Notes under the pieces: model-generated
What the model saw: the letters and a program-made list of their open reading frames with translations, nothing else
What the model was told of the DNA's origin: nothing
Database searches by the model: none
Part shown: piece after piece, positions 24,103 to 32,310 of the stretch
Layout: the number at the start of each line of letters is the position of its first letter
How positions within the stretch are numbered: the stretch's first letter is position 1
Program-made: the position numbers and the translations under genes
Assembly (NCBI RefSeq): GCF_014647875.1
Contig: NZ_BMQA01000013.1
Span: 150,817 to 214,816, forward strand
DNA from: Streptomyces brasiliensis
Lineage (GTDB): Bacteria; Actinomycetota; Actinomycetes; Streptomycetales; Streptomycetaceae
Length of the DNA stretch: 64,000 bases
Reading direction: 5' to 3'

Positions 24103-25221
24103 ATGGCACACGCCCGCTGGCACCACATCCTCATGGTGTCGCAGCGCCACGTCCTGAAGGCAGTTGACGAGTGGAACTGCTCAAGTGGCAACTACTCCGA
24201 CTTCCTCACGCACATGCATAAGGCGTGGCACTACCTGCTTCACGCGGAGTTCCACATGGACAAGATCGACTACCACTACAAGGACCCCAAGACCGGCCAG
24301 TACGTCTTGATCGACGGTGAGCCGAAGGCGTGGGATCTGGAGTGGTGCCTGAAGCAGCGCTACACCAACAGCGCCGATCCGGTCCGCTTGAACGCCGAGC
24401 TCTTCGTCGCGCTCCGCAACAAGGTGGAACACCGGTACGAGCACAACCTGAAGATCGCCACGGGTGGCAAGGCGCAGGCGCTCGTCATGAACTACGAGCA
24501 GGAGATGGTGGACTACTTCGGTTCCAAGTACAGCCTCGCCGATCGACTTCGCTTCCCGATCTCTCTTCAGGCACTCACGGCCGAGGGTCGCGAGCAGCTC
24601 CAGGAGGCGGCGAAGAAGCTGCCGAAGCACACCCGCGACCTGGTGGCGAAGTTCGAGGCGGCCATCGACCCCGACCTACTGGATGATCTTAAGTACGACT
24701 ACCGCGTCCGGCTCGTGCCCATGGTCGGCTCGAAGACAGAGGCCGACCTGGCGATCGACTTCGTGAAGCTCGACGAGCTGACCGAGGAGGAGCGCAAGGT
24801 CATGGTCGAGGCTGGGCGCAAGGGCACCGTCATCATTAGGGACCGCCAGGTGGAGGTGGCGGACAAGGCGAAGCTGCGCGCGAAGCAGGTCTGCACGCTC
24901 GTCGAGGAGCAGTTGCCCTTCGAGTTCAGCCCGTTCAGCGAGCACCTGGAGATGTGGCAGCGGTTCAAGGTGCGCCCTGCGAAGAACTCCGCCAAGCCGT
25001 ACGACACCGATGCGAGGTATTGCATCTACAGTGAGGCGTTCAACTCCTACCTGTACACATCGACCTGGGTGGCGAAGATTATCAAGGAGATCGGCACCGT
25101 CGAGAAGTACCGCAAGTTCTTCGGCAAGGAGCCGCGCATGAAGACGGTCATCCCCTTGCCGAAGCAGGCGGGCTCGCCCACCGAGGAGGGTGTGCCCCAC
25201 CCGCAGAGCGAGAGCGCCTGA
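24103..25221 (+). CDS. DUF3644 family protein with a HEPN-like motif
   Basis: 372 residues from the ATG at 24103, preceded by GAGAAGGA; another ATG at 24094 overlaps that site. The N-terminal half matches DUF3644: HKAWHYLLHAEF, YHYKDPKTGQYVLIDGE and LFVALRNKVEHRYEHNL. RNKVEH (residues 105-110) reads as R-x4-H, the catalytic signature of HEPN ribonucleases, inside a helical context. The C-terminal part (from about 200) is highly charged and unassigned, perhaps DNA- or RNA-binding. Codon use is less G+C biased than in neighbours (Lys and Asp rich), consistent with transfer. Function in the family is unknown; a defence role is possible. Confidence 0.7.
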   Translation: MAHARWHHILMVSQRHVLKAVDEWNCSSGNYSDFLTHMHKAWHYLLHAEFHMDKIDYHYKDPKTGQYVLIDGEPKAWDLEWCLKQRYTNSADPVRLNAELFVALRNKVEHRYEHNLKIATGGKAQALVMNYEQEMVDYFGSKYSLADRLRFPISLQALTAEGREQLQEAAKKLPKHTRDLVAKFEAAIDPDLLDDLKYDYRVRLVPMVGSKTEADLAIDFVKLDELTEEERKVMVEAGRKGTVIIRDRQVEVADKAKLRAKQVCTLVEEQLPFEFSPFSEHLEMWQRFKVRPAKNSAKPYDTDARYCIYSEAFNSYLYTSTWVAKIIKEIGTVEKYRKFFGKEPRMKTVIPLPKQAGSPTEEGVPHPQSESA

Positions 25222-25286
25222 ACGACACAGAGCGCCCGACCACGGCGGAGGTCGAGCACTCTTGTTCAGGGGAGCCTAGCGGCTGC

Positions 25287-26003
25287 CTAGGACGGACGCC
25301 GCTGCGCCAACACGGGAATGGCCGCGATCTTCTCCGGCGTGAGGTCGCCCCAGACCAAGCCGCGCGGACGCCTGCGGTTGGGGCACGGGATCACCTCGCC
25401 GGGCGTGACGATGTAGTCCACGGAGAAATCGTGCTCCGTCTCGGGGATGTCGTCCTCGATGACCTGGAGTTCGTGCACGGGCGCCACGATCACGGTGTTC
25501 TCGGTGACCAGGCCGGCCTCGATTAGAAGTGCGACTTCAAGGTCGGAGTACCCGGCGCCCTTGCCGATGCGCGCACCGGAGCGGTTCACGGCCACGCTGC
25601 CGCAGACGACTATGTCGATCGGCTCGACCTCTTCAACGCCGACGCGCCGGGCAACCTGGGCTGCACCCTTCTTCTCGGCGGCCTCCTCGGGCGGGAGCGT
25701 CAGATTCTCGGGGTCGAGCAGGTAGAACGGTTGCGGGCTGGCCATCCTCGGCACGGCCATGTAGACGCGCTTGCCGTCCTTGAGCGCACGGGCACGTACA
25801 GGAAGCTGCGCCCAGTCAGGGTTGGCCTTGACGGTCGTTGCTCGCCGCCATTCATCCAGACCGGCCAGCTGTTCGGCGGTCCCCTCAGTTCCGTAGAAGC
25901 CGGGGATCTTCCCGTACGAATCGGCTGGTGCACCGCCGCCGTCGATGAGTCGTCGCCACACCCGCTCGCGTACGGCCTGCTTAGCCTGGTCGATGTCCGT
26001 CAC
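25287..26003 (-). CDS. 5-formyltetrahydrofolate cyclo-ligase-like protein
   Basis: 238 residues. The fold signature of MTHFS proteins is seen in RIGKGAGYSDLE (the G-x-G-x-G-Y loop that binds the nucleotide) and VRARALKDGKRVYMAVPRM. Family members catalyse ATP-dependent conversion of 5-formyl-THF to methenyl-THF, but many long-branch members in actinomycete islands have no tested activity. It ends the XRE-regulator transcript: its start is 12 bp after that gene's stop. The C-terminus has PNRRRPRGLVWGDLTPEKI, typical of this sub-branch. Confidence 0.7.
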   Translation of the reverse strand: MTDIDQAKQAVRERVWRRLIDGGGAPADSYGKIPGFYGTEGTAEQLAGLDEWRRATTVKANPDWAQLPVRARALKDGKRVYMAVPRMASPQPFYLLDPENLTLPPEEAAEKKGAAQVARRVGVEEVEPIDIVVCGSVAVNRSGARIGKGAGYSDLEVALLIEAGLVTENTVIVAPVHELQVIEDDIPETEHDFSVDYIVTPGEVIPCPNRRRPRGLVWGDLTPEKIAAIPVLAQRRPS

Positions 26004-26015
26004 GCCCCACCTGTT

Positions 26016-27179
26016 CTATATGGCCATGAGCGCAAGCAACCTGTCGTTGATCTCCTGCGCCCACGGCTCGTTCCTCCACTGCCGCAGTTCCCGCCCGGCA
26101 GAGAACGCCAGATTAAGACCGCCTCCGCCGCGCGTCAGCTCGACGGCATCAATGGTGCGGTGCATGACGCTCGCCGCCTCGTCGAGCTTGCTTTGGCGGA
26201 TGAGCGCCAAGGTTAAGTTCCCCAGCGCGATAGCTTGACTCTTCTTCTTGGACGCCAGCGCCCGCGAGGTCATGCGGAGGATGGGTTCGGCCCGCTCCGG
26301 TAGGTCGAGGAACAGGTAACACGATCCGGTAAGCCGGTTGAACTCGTTGACCGTGTAGTACGGCGCGGCCACATCGTCAGGGTGGACCCGGTCGAACTGA
26401 GTCTCGGCCTTCTTCAGTGCGTCCTCGCACTCAGCAAGCGCACCAGTCATGGCGTACCCCTCGGCGACGTGAAGAAGCGAGAGACCAGTTAGTGACGGAC
26501 TGACCAGCTTGGCGGCCTCGGCAGCTTGCTCGGCGAGCGTCACGCCCCGGCCAGGGTTCTTCTCGCCGTAGAGCGCAACGAAGCTCATGCGGAGTGTTGC
26601 GTATGCCTCGGTCGAAGGGTCGTGAGCGTGCTTCGCTGCACCGACCGCTTCTTTGAAGTACAGGACCGGCGCGTGGTGGTCGCGACGCTGGCTGACGTCC
26701 CACACCAGCTGTCCCATGAACGTCGCTGAGTCGGCTTCGACTGCGAAGAGCGCACGCCGCACGCGGGGGTTCGCGGCGTTCTCGCGGAGGAACCGCACCT
26801 GGCCGTGAAGCTGACCAGCTCGGCCAAGCAACGCCGTCGACGCCTCTTGGTCGTAGGACTCATCCAGCTTGCGTAGCTGCTCGTGAAGGTAGGCGACCAC
26901 CATGAGGTCGGCCGACCCTGGGTTCTCCAGGGCATACGTCATCCGCTCACTTGGTCGAACGTCGGTGGCCGTCACGTCGTCTAGGAGCGCTTGAAGCTCC
27001 CCGCTCGACACCTTGAGTGCGCGCGCCAGTTTTGGCCGTAACCAAGCTTGTGGCTCCGTGTCGGCGCTCTCCCAGCGACCTACCGTTGAACGCTCGACGC
27101 CTAGATACTCGGCAAGCCCCTCTTGCGTGAAGCCTGCCGCTTTGCGACGTTGAGCTAGGCGTATGCGCTTGCTTGCCAT
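26016..27179 (-). CDS. XRE-family regulator with a TPR-like C-terminal domain
   Basis: 387 residues from the ATG at 27179 with GGAGGG upstream. The HTH_XRE domain occupies about residues 5-65 (RKAAGFTQEGLAEYLGVERS, then TVGRWESADTEP). The remaining 300 residues form helical pairs of TPR type, for example ALAECEDALKKAETQFDRV and LGNLTLALIRQSKLDEAASV. This architecture is widespread in Streptomyces, where the TPR part may bind a peptide or ligand. It is divergent from the resolvase-like/ATPase pair and precedes the cyclo-ligase-like gene, forming a recurrent-looking accessory cassette. Confidence 0.82.
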   Translation of the reverse strand: MASKRIRLAQRRKAAGFTQEGLAEYLGVERSTVGRWESADTEPQAWLRPKLARALKVSSGELQALLDDVTATDVRPSERMTYALENPGSADLMVVAYLHEQLRKLDESYDQEASTALLGRAGQLHGQVRFLRENAANPRVRRALFAVEADSATFMGQLVWDVSQRRDHHAPVLYFKEAVGAAKHAHDPSTEAYATLRMSFVALYGEKNPGRGVTLAEQAAEAAKLVSPSLTGLSLLHVAEGYAMTGALAECEDALKKAETQFDRVHPDDVAAPYYTVNEFNRLTGSCYLFLDLPERAEPILRMTSRALASKKKSQAIALGNLTLALIRQSKLDEAASVMHRTIDAVELTRGGGGLNLAFSAGRELRQWRNEPWAQEINDRLLALMAI

Positions 27180-27396
27180 CGCCCATCCCTCCGGTGCATG
27201 GGGCGAGTTACCACCGTAGTGGCGCACGAGACGTCTGTGCAGGCCAGACCCAGGAATGCCACACAGATGCGTCATCCGTGCAGCACCTTTGCTGTGGTGT
27301 TTGCGCAGGTCAAACCGCTTCTCTGCTGGCAGGTTGGCGAGCGGATAGAACCCCGTGCCACCGCTCGCCAACCGTTCCAGTCCCTCGGAGGAACGG

Positions 27397-27741
27397 ATGC
27401 GACCTGCCATGTTCGGTTACATGCGGCTCGCCGCAAGTGACGACCCAGACGAAAACGAAACGATCCAACGGGAGTTGGCGACCTACGCCACCCGCGAGGG
27501 GTTTGAGCTGGAGCGGCTGTTCATCGAGCGACTCGACGCCCGTGATGAGTCCGCCTTCTTCGCTCTGGTCGACGCCCTCAAGACCGCCGACGTCAAGAAC
27601 GTGATCGTGCCGTCCTTGTGGCACTTCGCTCGACTGCCTGGTCTACAAGCTGCCATGCGCGACCACATCGAACGCGAGCTGGGCGCGCGGCTGTGGGTCA
27701 TCCAAAGCACCGTCGCACAGCTGAAGGGTGCTGTGTCATGA
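27397..27741 (+). CDS. Resolvase N-terminal-like protein lacking the catalytic serine
   Basis: 114 residues from the ATG at 27397, with GGAGG 5 nt upstream. FGYMRLAASDD aligns with the GYxRVS start of serine recombinases, but the nucleophilic serine position holds alanine. The rest of the catalytic domain is present in outline (ETIQRELATYATREGF, then VPSLWHFARLPGLQAAM). There is no C-terminal DNA-binding domain. It is therefore probably a non-catalytic protein with a resolvase fold. Its stop overlaps the next start (ATGA), so it is translationally coupled to the ATPase gene and likely works with it. Confidence 0.65.
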   Translation: MRPAMFGYMRLAASDDPDENETIQRELATYATREGFELERLFIERLDARDESAFFALVDALKTADVKNVIVPSLWHFARLPGLQAAMRDHIERELGARLWVIQSTVAQLKGAVS

Positions 27742-28349
27742 GCGCCGACACCGTGAACCCGATCCCCCTGTACGCATCCTCGCTGCGCTTGACCGCCGTA
27801 CCTACGGCTGTCGGCTGCTCGCGAATGTTCGTCGGCCACACCTTGAAGCTCTGGCAGCTTAAAGATCACGCGGAGACGGCGACGCTCGTGATGAGTGAGC
27901 TCGTCACCAACGCCGTGAAGGCGAGCGGCATTACCGAGCCGGAGCCGAAGGCGTGGCAGATCACGGCCGAACACGTCATCGGAATACAGCTTCGGGCTAT
28001 TGAAGCCAGCCTGTACGTCGAGGTCTGGGACAGAAGCGACCAGGCGCCGGTACGGAAGAACCCCGACCTTGAGACAGAAGGTGGGCGCGGCCTACTGCTC
28101 GTCGAACAGCTCGCCAAGCGCTGGAACGTCTACCGACCGCGCGTTGGCGGCAAGGTCGTGTGGGCTGAGTTGCCCCTCGGTGTCCCCGTGGAGCTGCGCC
28201 CTTTCGAGCACACCCCACCACCGCTACCCAGGGGCATCCGGGCAATGCAGGGGCCAGTTGAAAGCCAGGCACGTTCGGCGCTGCTCGACGTGCTGATGAC
28301 GACGACGGTTGACGCGATGTGCGCGGCGCGCGTGATCCGTGAGACCTAG
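27738..28349 (+). CDS. GHKL ATPase-domain protein (anti-sigma factor/serine kinase type), probably cut by the IS
   Basis: 203 residues. The Bergerat fold is clear: N-box LVMSELVTNAVKAS, G1 box VEVWDRSDQAP and G2 box ETEGGRGLLLVEQLAKRW. Proteins of this size in actinomycetes act as anti-sigma factor kinases or partner WhiJ-like XRE regulators. The start overlaps the previous stop. The stop codon TAG is part of CTAG at the left end of the IS5-type element, and the coding sequence seems to break off at VDAMCAARVIRET, so the last residues may have been lost by the insertion. Confidence 0.78.
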   Translation: MSADTVNPIPLYASSLRLTAVPTAVGCSRMFVGHTLKLWQLKDHAETATLVMSELVTNAVKASGITEPEPKAWQITAEHVIGIQLRAIEASLYVEVWDRSDQAPVRKNPDLETEGGRGLLLVEQLAKRWNVYRPRVGGKVVWAELPLGVPVELRPFEHTPPPLPRGIRAMQGPVESQARSALLDVLMTTTVDAMCAARVIRET

Positions 28350-29269
28350 GGCGTGTATCGAAAGTGGATCTTGAGCATGCGATGATCTTGATTCGTGGGA
28401 CGAGGAGATCTGACGGATGCGCAGTGGGCAGTGCTGGAGCCGCTGTTGCCGAAGGGCAAGGAGCCGGGCCGGCCGGTGATATGGACTCGGCGACGACTGA
28501 TCGACGGCATACGGTGGCGGATCCGAACCGGGACGCCGTGTCGGGATGTTCTGGAGCGGTACGGGCACTGGGGCCGGGCGTACGACCTGTTCCGCCGCTG
28601 GCAGCGAGACGGTATCTGGCAGTGGATCTTTACCGAGCTGCAGGCCCGGGCCGACGCCCAGGACCTGATCACCTGGGACCTCAACGTCGACTCCACCATC
28701 GTCCGGGCCCACCAGCACGCTGCCGGGGCAAGGAAAAGGGGGACCCGCAAAGGAAACCGCCCGGCGGCATCGTCATCGAGCCGGACGACCATGGGCTCGG
28801 GCGCTCCCGCGGCGGCCTGACCACCAAGCTACACCTGGCCGCCGAGCAGGGGCAGAAGCCCATGTCCATCGTGGTCACAGCCGGACAGCGCGGCGACTCC
28901 CCGCAGTTCGAACCCGTCCTGGACAAGGTCCGCGTGCCCCGCATGGGGCCGGGCAGGCCGCGCACTCGGCCCGATCGCGTGCGCGCCGACAAGGCGTACG
29001 CCTCCCGGAAGAACCGCGCTTACCTGCGCAGACGTAGAATCCGCTGCACCATCCCTGACAAGGCCGACCAGGCCCGCAACCGAAAGAAGCTCGGCTCCCG
29101 CGGCGGCCGTCCACCGAAGTTCGACCCGGAGGACTACAAGGCCCGGCACGCCGTCGAGTGCGGCATCAACCGGCTGAAGCGGCACCGGGCCGTCGCCACG
29201 CGATACGACAAACTTGCTGTCCGCTACGAAGCGACAGTGCTTGTTGCCGCCATCGACGAATGGCTGTGA
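28350..29269 (+). mobile_element. IS5-family insertion sequence
   Basis: The element contains one frameshifted transposase gene. The left end probably starts right after the CTAG at 28346-28349, a target type used by IS5 relatives. I could not find the matching right terminal inverted repeat of the left-end sequence (GGGCGTGTATCGAAAG at about 28349), so the right boundary after 29269 is unknown and may be truncated. The 160 bp after it contain no gene I can support. Confidence 0.7.
28395..29269 (+). CDS. IS5-family DDE transposase expressed by -1 frameshifting
   Basis: Two overlapping frames make one transposase. The first (GTG at 28395, to 28820 if not shifted) carries the N-terminal part, LTDAQWAVLEPLLPKG, and the first catalytic Asp in LNVDSTIVRAHQH. 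The second frame, one base back, runs to 29269 and carries GRSRGGLTTKLH, the second Asp (VRADKAY) and the Glu (HAVECGINRLK). They meet at a run of A and G at 28734-28742, a suitable slippage site. This organisation is normal for several IS5 groups, so the break need not be a mutation. Together they form a near-complete DDE enzyme. Confidence 0.82.
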
Positions 29270-29432
29270 CCGGCACGCGACCACGTCTCAAGCCCACACC
29301 GCCCTGACCACGGCGTGGCCTGCTGCAGCCGCCCGCCCGTAGAAACCTTGGAGGCGCCTGTGATAGTCGAGGAACTCCTGGGACCGGGGGCGTACCTGAT
29401 CGGTTCGCCAACTGGGCGGCGGACGGCCGGAG

Positions 29433-30200
29433 TCAGAGGGAACTGCGAGGTGACGGCCAGTCAAGGTCCACAACCTGGCCGGCTCTGGCGACATCGACAG
29501 GGCAGAAGCAGCCGCGACGGGCGGCGTCGAGGGCGGCAGCAGGATCGGACCGGGGCCACAGATGCGTCAGGAGCAGTCGACCCGTCCCGGCGCGGTCGGC
29601 GTACTGGCCGGCCTGAAGGGCGCTGGACAGGAACGTGCTGTCCTCGCAGGGAACTTGGTAGGGGTACGTCGCCTCGGCGAGGAAGAGATCGGTGTCCCGC
29701 GCCAGCTCGACCAGGTCGGGACTGGGACCGGTGTCACCGGTGTAGGCGAGGCTCCGCCCTCCGGCGCTCAGACGCAGGCCGGCATTGGGTACGAAGTGCG
29801 GCAGATCCCAGGAGGCGACGCGGAACGGACCTACCTCGAATCCGGATCCGGCAGTGAACTCGCGTAGGCGGTAAGCGTCTTGGAGCATGCCGGGCCGGTC
29901 CAGTGCCAGCACCGCATCGATCGCGCCGGGCAGGGTGTGTACCGGCAGGGCCGGGGGCGGGTCCTCGCGCAGGGCTCTGGCCCGCAACAGCGGATTGAGG
30001 TCCGCGCAGTGGTCCGGGTGACCATGGCTGATCAGCACGGCGTCGACCTGCTCGGCGGCGGCCCGCTCCAGCAGCCTGGGCAGGACCGCATAGCCGGGAT
30101 CGAGTAGCAGCCGGAACCCGTCGTGCTCCAGCAGATAACCGCTGCACGCCTGACCGGCGGCGGGCCAGGCACCGCACCCGCCGAGCACAGTGAGCCTCAT
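29433..30200 (-). CDS. MBL-fold metallo-hydrolase
   Basis: 255 residues from the ATG at 30200; the ribosome binding site is weak. The metallo-beta-lactamase motif is SHGHPDHCADLNPL (H-x-H-x-D-H); further ligands lie in DLPHFVPNAG, YTGDTGPS and LLLTHLWP. The layout resembles RNase Z-like or phosphodiesterase members common in actinomycetes. The upstream GNAT gene is on the same strand with a 41-bp gap, so the two may share a transcript. The substrate is unknown. Confidence 0.82.
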   Translation of the reverse strand: MRLTVLGGCGAWPAAGQACSGYLLEHDGFRLLLDPGYAVLPRLLERAAAEQVDAVLISHGHPDHCADLNPLLRARALREDPPPALPVHTLPGAIDAVLALDRPGMLQDAYRLREFTAGSGFEVGPFRVASWDLPHFVPNAGLRLSAGGRSLAYTGDTGPSPDLVELARDTDLFLAEATYPYQVPCEDSTFLSSALQAGQYADRAGTGRLLLTHLWPRSDPAAALDAARRGCFCPVDVARAGQVVDLDWPSPRSSL

Positions 30201-30241
30201 GTGGTCACAGCGTACTTGCCGCTCCTCGACGTACGGAGGCT

Positions 30242-30730
30242 TCAGGTCAGGGGCAACCGCATGATCGTCAGGTCGAGCCAGCGGCCGAACTTCGTGCCGA
30301 CTTCCGGGATCGTCCCCGCGCGTTGGAACCCGAACCTTTCGTGCAGTCGGATCGACGCGGTGTTCTCCGCTTCGATGCCGGCGATCACCACATGGTGGCC
30401 AGCCTCGCGTGCCGAGGTGACCAGCGCGGCCAGCAGAGCCGACCCGATCCCGAGCCCGTGCCGGTCTTCGCGGACGTAGACCGAGTCCTCCACCGTGTGA
30501 CGGTACCCATCCAGCTCCCGCCAGGGTCCGTACACCGCGAACCCGGCCACCTCGCCGTCGACCTCCGCCACGAGCGCGGACCCGCGTTCCAGATGCGCGG
30601 CCAGCCAGGCCGCGCCCTCGGCAGGGGACTGCGTCGTCTGCGTCCACAGAGCGGTCGAGGACTCGATCGCGTGATTGCGGATCGCGCGGATCGCCTCCGC
30701 GTCGCCGGGGCGTGCCCCACGCGCCGTCAC
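30242..30730 (-). CDS. GNAT-family N-acetyltransferase (phosphinothricin acetyltransferase-like)
   Basis: 162 residues from a GTG at 30730 (MTARGARPGDAEAIRAIRN), a typical GNAT start. An in-frame ATG at 30763 would add 11 residues and overlap the start codon of the divergent regulator. The acetyl-CoA loop is RHGLGIGSALLAALV, preceded by VEDSVYVRED, and the C-terminal motif is NTASIRLHERFGFQRAGTIP. The general layout is that of PAT/Bar and MddA-type enzymes that acetylate amino-acid-like compounds. It shares its promoter region with the XRE-cupin gene. Confidence 0.82.
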   Translation of the reverse strand: MTARGARPGDAEAIRAIRNHAIESSTALWTQTTQSPAEGAAWLAAHLERGSALVAEVDGEVAGFAVYGPWRELDGYRHTVEDSVYVREDRHGLGIGSALLAALVTSAREAGHHVVIAGIEAENTASIRLHERFGFQRAGTIPEVGTKFGRWLDLTIMRLPLT

Positions 30731-30749
30731 AGAGGTACCGTTCCTCTCG

Positions 30750-30773
30750 TATATTGGATTCATGTCCAACATA
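30750..30773. promoter_or_regulatory. Near-perfect 9-6-9 palindrome over the divergent start codons
   Basis: TATATTGGA (30750-30758) and TCCAACATA (30765-30773) are inverted copies with one mismatch. The 6-nt spacer contains CATG at 30761-30764, which provides ATG on both strands: the start of the XRE-cupin gene on plus and an alternative GNAT start on minus. A regulator bound here would block both genes. The XRE-cupin protein is the likely ligand. Confidence 0.65.
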
Positions 30774-31352
30774 GTAGATCCTCTGGTGAGGCAGATCGCG
30801 GCCCGCGTCCGCACCGAACGGGAACGCCGCCGGTGGACCCTGGCCCAGCTCGCAGACGCCTCCGGCGTCTCCCAGGCCATGATCAGCAGGATCGAGCGGG
30901 GCGAAAGCAGCCCCACCGCTGTCGTCCTCGGGAAGTTGTCCGCCGCCTTCCAGCTCGGCGTCGCCTCCCTGCTCGCCCTTGCCGAAGGAACGCCGGACGA
31001 CGCCGAGGAGTCCGCAGGGGTGCGGCGCGGGGCCGCCGCCGCCCAGTGGCGCGACCGCGCCACCGGCTACCGGCGCCGGCAGATCACCGGCCCGCGCTTT
31101 CCCGCGGAGGTCGCCGAGATCCGTCTGCCGGCCGGAGCCCGCGTGCCGTATCCCGCGGCGGCCTTCGCCTTCGTACGACAGGTCGTCTGGGTCCTGGAGG
31201 GCCGACTCACCTTCCACGACGGCGACACGGTCCACCACCTCGACGCGGGCGACACCATCGAACTCGGCGAACCCTGCGAGCGCGTCTTCGTCAACTCCGG
31301 CGATACGGAGTGCCGTTACGCCGTCATCCTCACCCGCGCAGCCCACCCGTGA
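30762..31352 (+). CDS. XRE-family regulator with C-terminal cupin sensor domain
   Basis: 196 residues. HTH_XRE covers about residues 8-62 (WTLAQLADASGVSQAMISRIERGESSP). The C-terminal half is a small beta-barrel cupin, with PAGARVPYP, VWVLEGRLTFHDGD and HHLDAGDTIELG. Such regulators control neighbouring acetyltransferase or amino-acid genes. No ribosome binding site precedes the ATG and a TATATT element lies 11 nt upstream, so the transcript is probably leaderless. It is divergent from the GNAT gene within one palindrome. Confidence 0.85.
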   Translation: MSNIVDPLVRQIAARVRTERERRRWTLAQLADASGVSQAMISRIERGESSPTAVVLGKLSAAFQLGVASLLALAEGTPDDAEESAGVRRGAAAAQWRDRATGYRRRQITGPRFPAEVAEIRLPAGARVPYPAAAFAFVRQVVWVLEGRLTFHDGDTVHHLDAGDTIELGEPCERVFVNSGDTECRYAVILTRAAHP

Positions 31353-31511
31353 GGCGCGCCGTGCCCCCGGGCGCCGTCACGGGTCGCCTGGTCGTTCATG
31401 GCTTGGGCAAACGGGCCGCGCGGCGACAGCGATCTTCGTCACTTCCGCGGGTCGGGTACCCGTGATCCGGACGACCGAGTGTCCGTGACGGGTCAGCGCC
31501 ACCGTCCGTGG

Positions 31512-32195
31512 TCAGGCGTAACCGAGCGCGGCGAACCAGTCGCCGCGCCCTCGCCGGGTGAGGTCGAGGATGTGCCACACCGGGTTGAGCAGATCGATGC
31601 CACGCTGGTCGATGTCGTCGGACATCCGGGGATGCGCCGAGTAGAAGTGCCGCACCGAGCCGTCGTCGTCGCGCGTGAACACGGAAACCGTCGAGTCCTG
31701 ATTGCCGTCGGCGTCCTCGCTGCCCAGGTCGTACTTGAACGTGCCGGCCCCGGCGCTCAGCAGGCGCAGATTCGTCCAGTTCCGGTTTCGGGCGTGCGCG
31801 CGGAGGGCGGGCGGGTCGGCCGCGGCGACGACCGCGAAGTCGACGTTCTGCGCGATGTGCTGGGCCACTCCGTTGAACCCGTCGCACCACATCGTGCACA
31901 TGGGACACGGCTCGGTCTGCTTCTTGCCGTACATCAGGTGGTAGACGACCAGGTCGCGCCCGGGCCGGGTGAACAGCTCGCTCAGCCGAACGGTCCGCGT
32001 CGGCGCGTCACCCTCCTCCAGATCGGCAGGCCCCTCCTCGAACACGTAGTCCTCGACGACCGGTCCCGGCGGCAACCGCCGACGCAGGCCGGCGACCCGC
32101 TCCCGCTGCCGCATCAATTCGATCTCGGCCTGCCGCAGCTCCTCGCGGGCACTGACGTAGTCGGCCGATTCCCCGGTGAGATTGGTTGGACGCAT
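31512..32195 (-). CDS. DUF899 family thioredoxin-like protein
   Basis: 227 residues. DUF899 is recognised by the opening ADYVSAREELRQAEIELMRQ, the VFEEGPADL segment, and PCPMCTMWCDGFNG, a cysteine-rich loop in the thioredoxin-like fold. The C-terminal half has FYSAHPRMSD and the family's closing LLNPVWHILDLTRRGRGDW. The biochemical role of DUF899 proteins is not established; some annotations call them thioredoxin-like oxidoreductases. It stands alone between the XRE-cupin gene and the deaminase gene. Confidence 0.82.
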   Translation of the reverse strand: MRPTNLTGESADYVSAREELRQAEIELMRQRERVAGLRRRLPPGPVVEDYVFEEGPADLEEGDAPTRTVRLSELFTRPGRDLVVYHLMYGKKQTEPCPMCTMWCDGFNGVAQHIAQNVDFAVVAAADPPALRAHARNRNWTNLRLLSAGAGTFKYDLGSEDADGNQDSTVSVFTRDDDGSVRHFYSAHPRMSDDIDQRGIDLLNPVWHILDLTRRGRGDWFAALGYA

Positions 32196-32310
32196 CGCTA
32201 CTCCCGACCTGTCTGCTGTCTGGTCGCCCGCATGTGCTCCGGTTCACACCGTACGCCCGCACACCGGGCCCGGCAGGCTGCGGAATGACAGGGAGTGGCA
32301 GTTGCGGCGT

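Noticed and set aside
28395..29269. Calling the transposase a pseudogene because of the frame change
   Set aside because: A -1 change at a slippery run is normal for IS5 relatives and all catalytic residues are kept.
29288..29494. A minus-strand frame of 68 codons after the IS5 element
   Set aside because: Weak likeness to a transposase end could not be supported; no start signal or catalytic motif.
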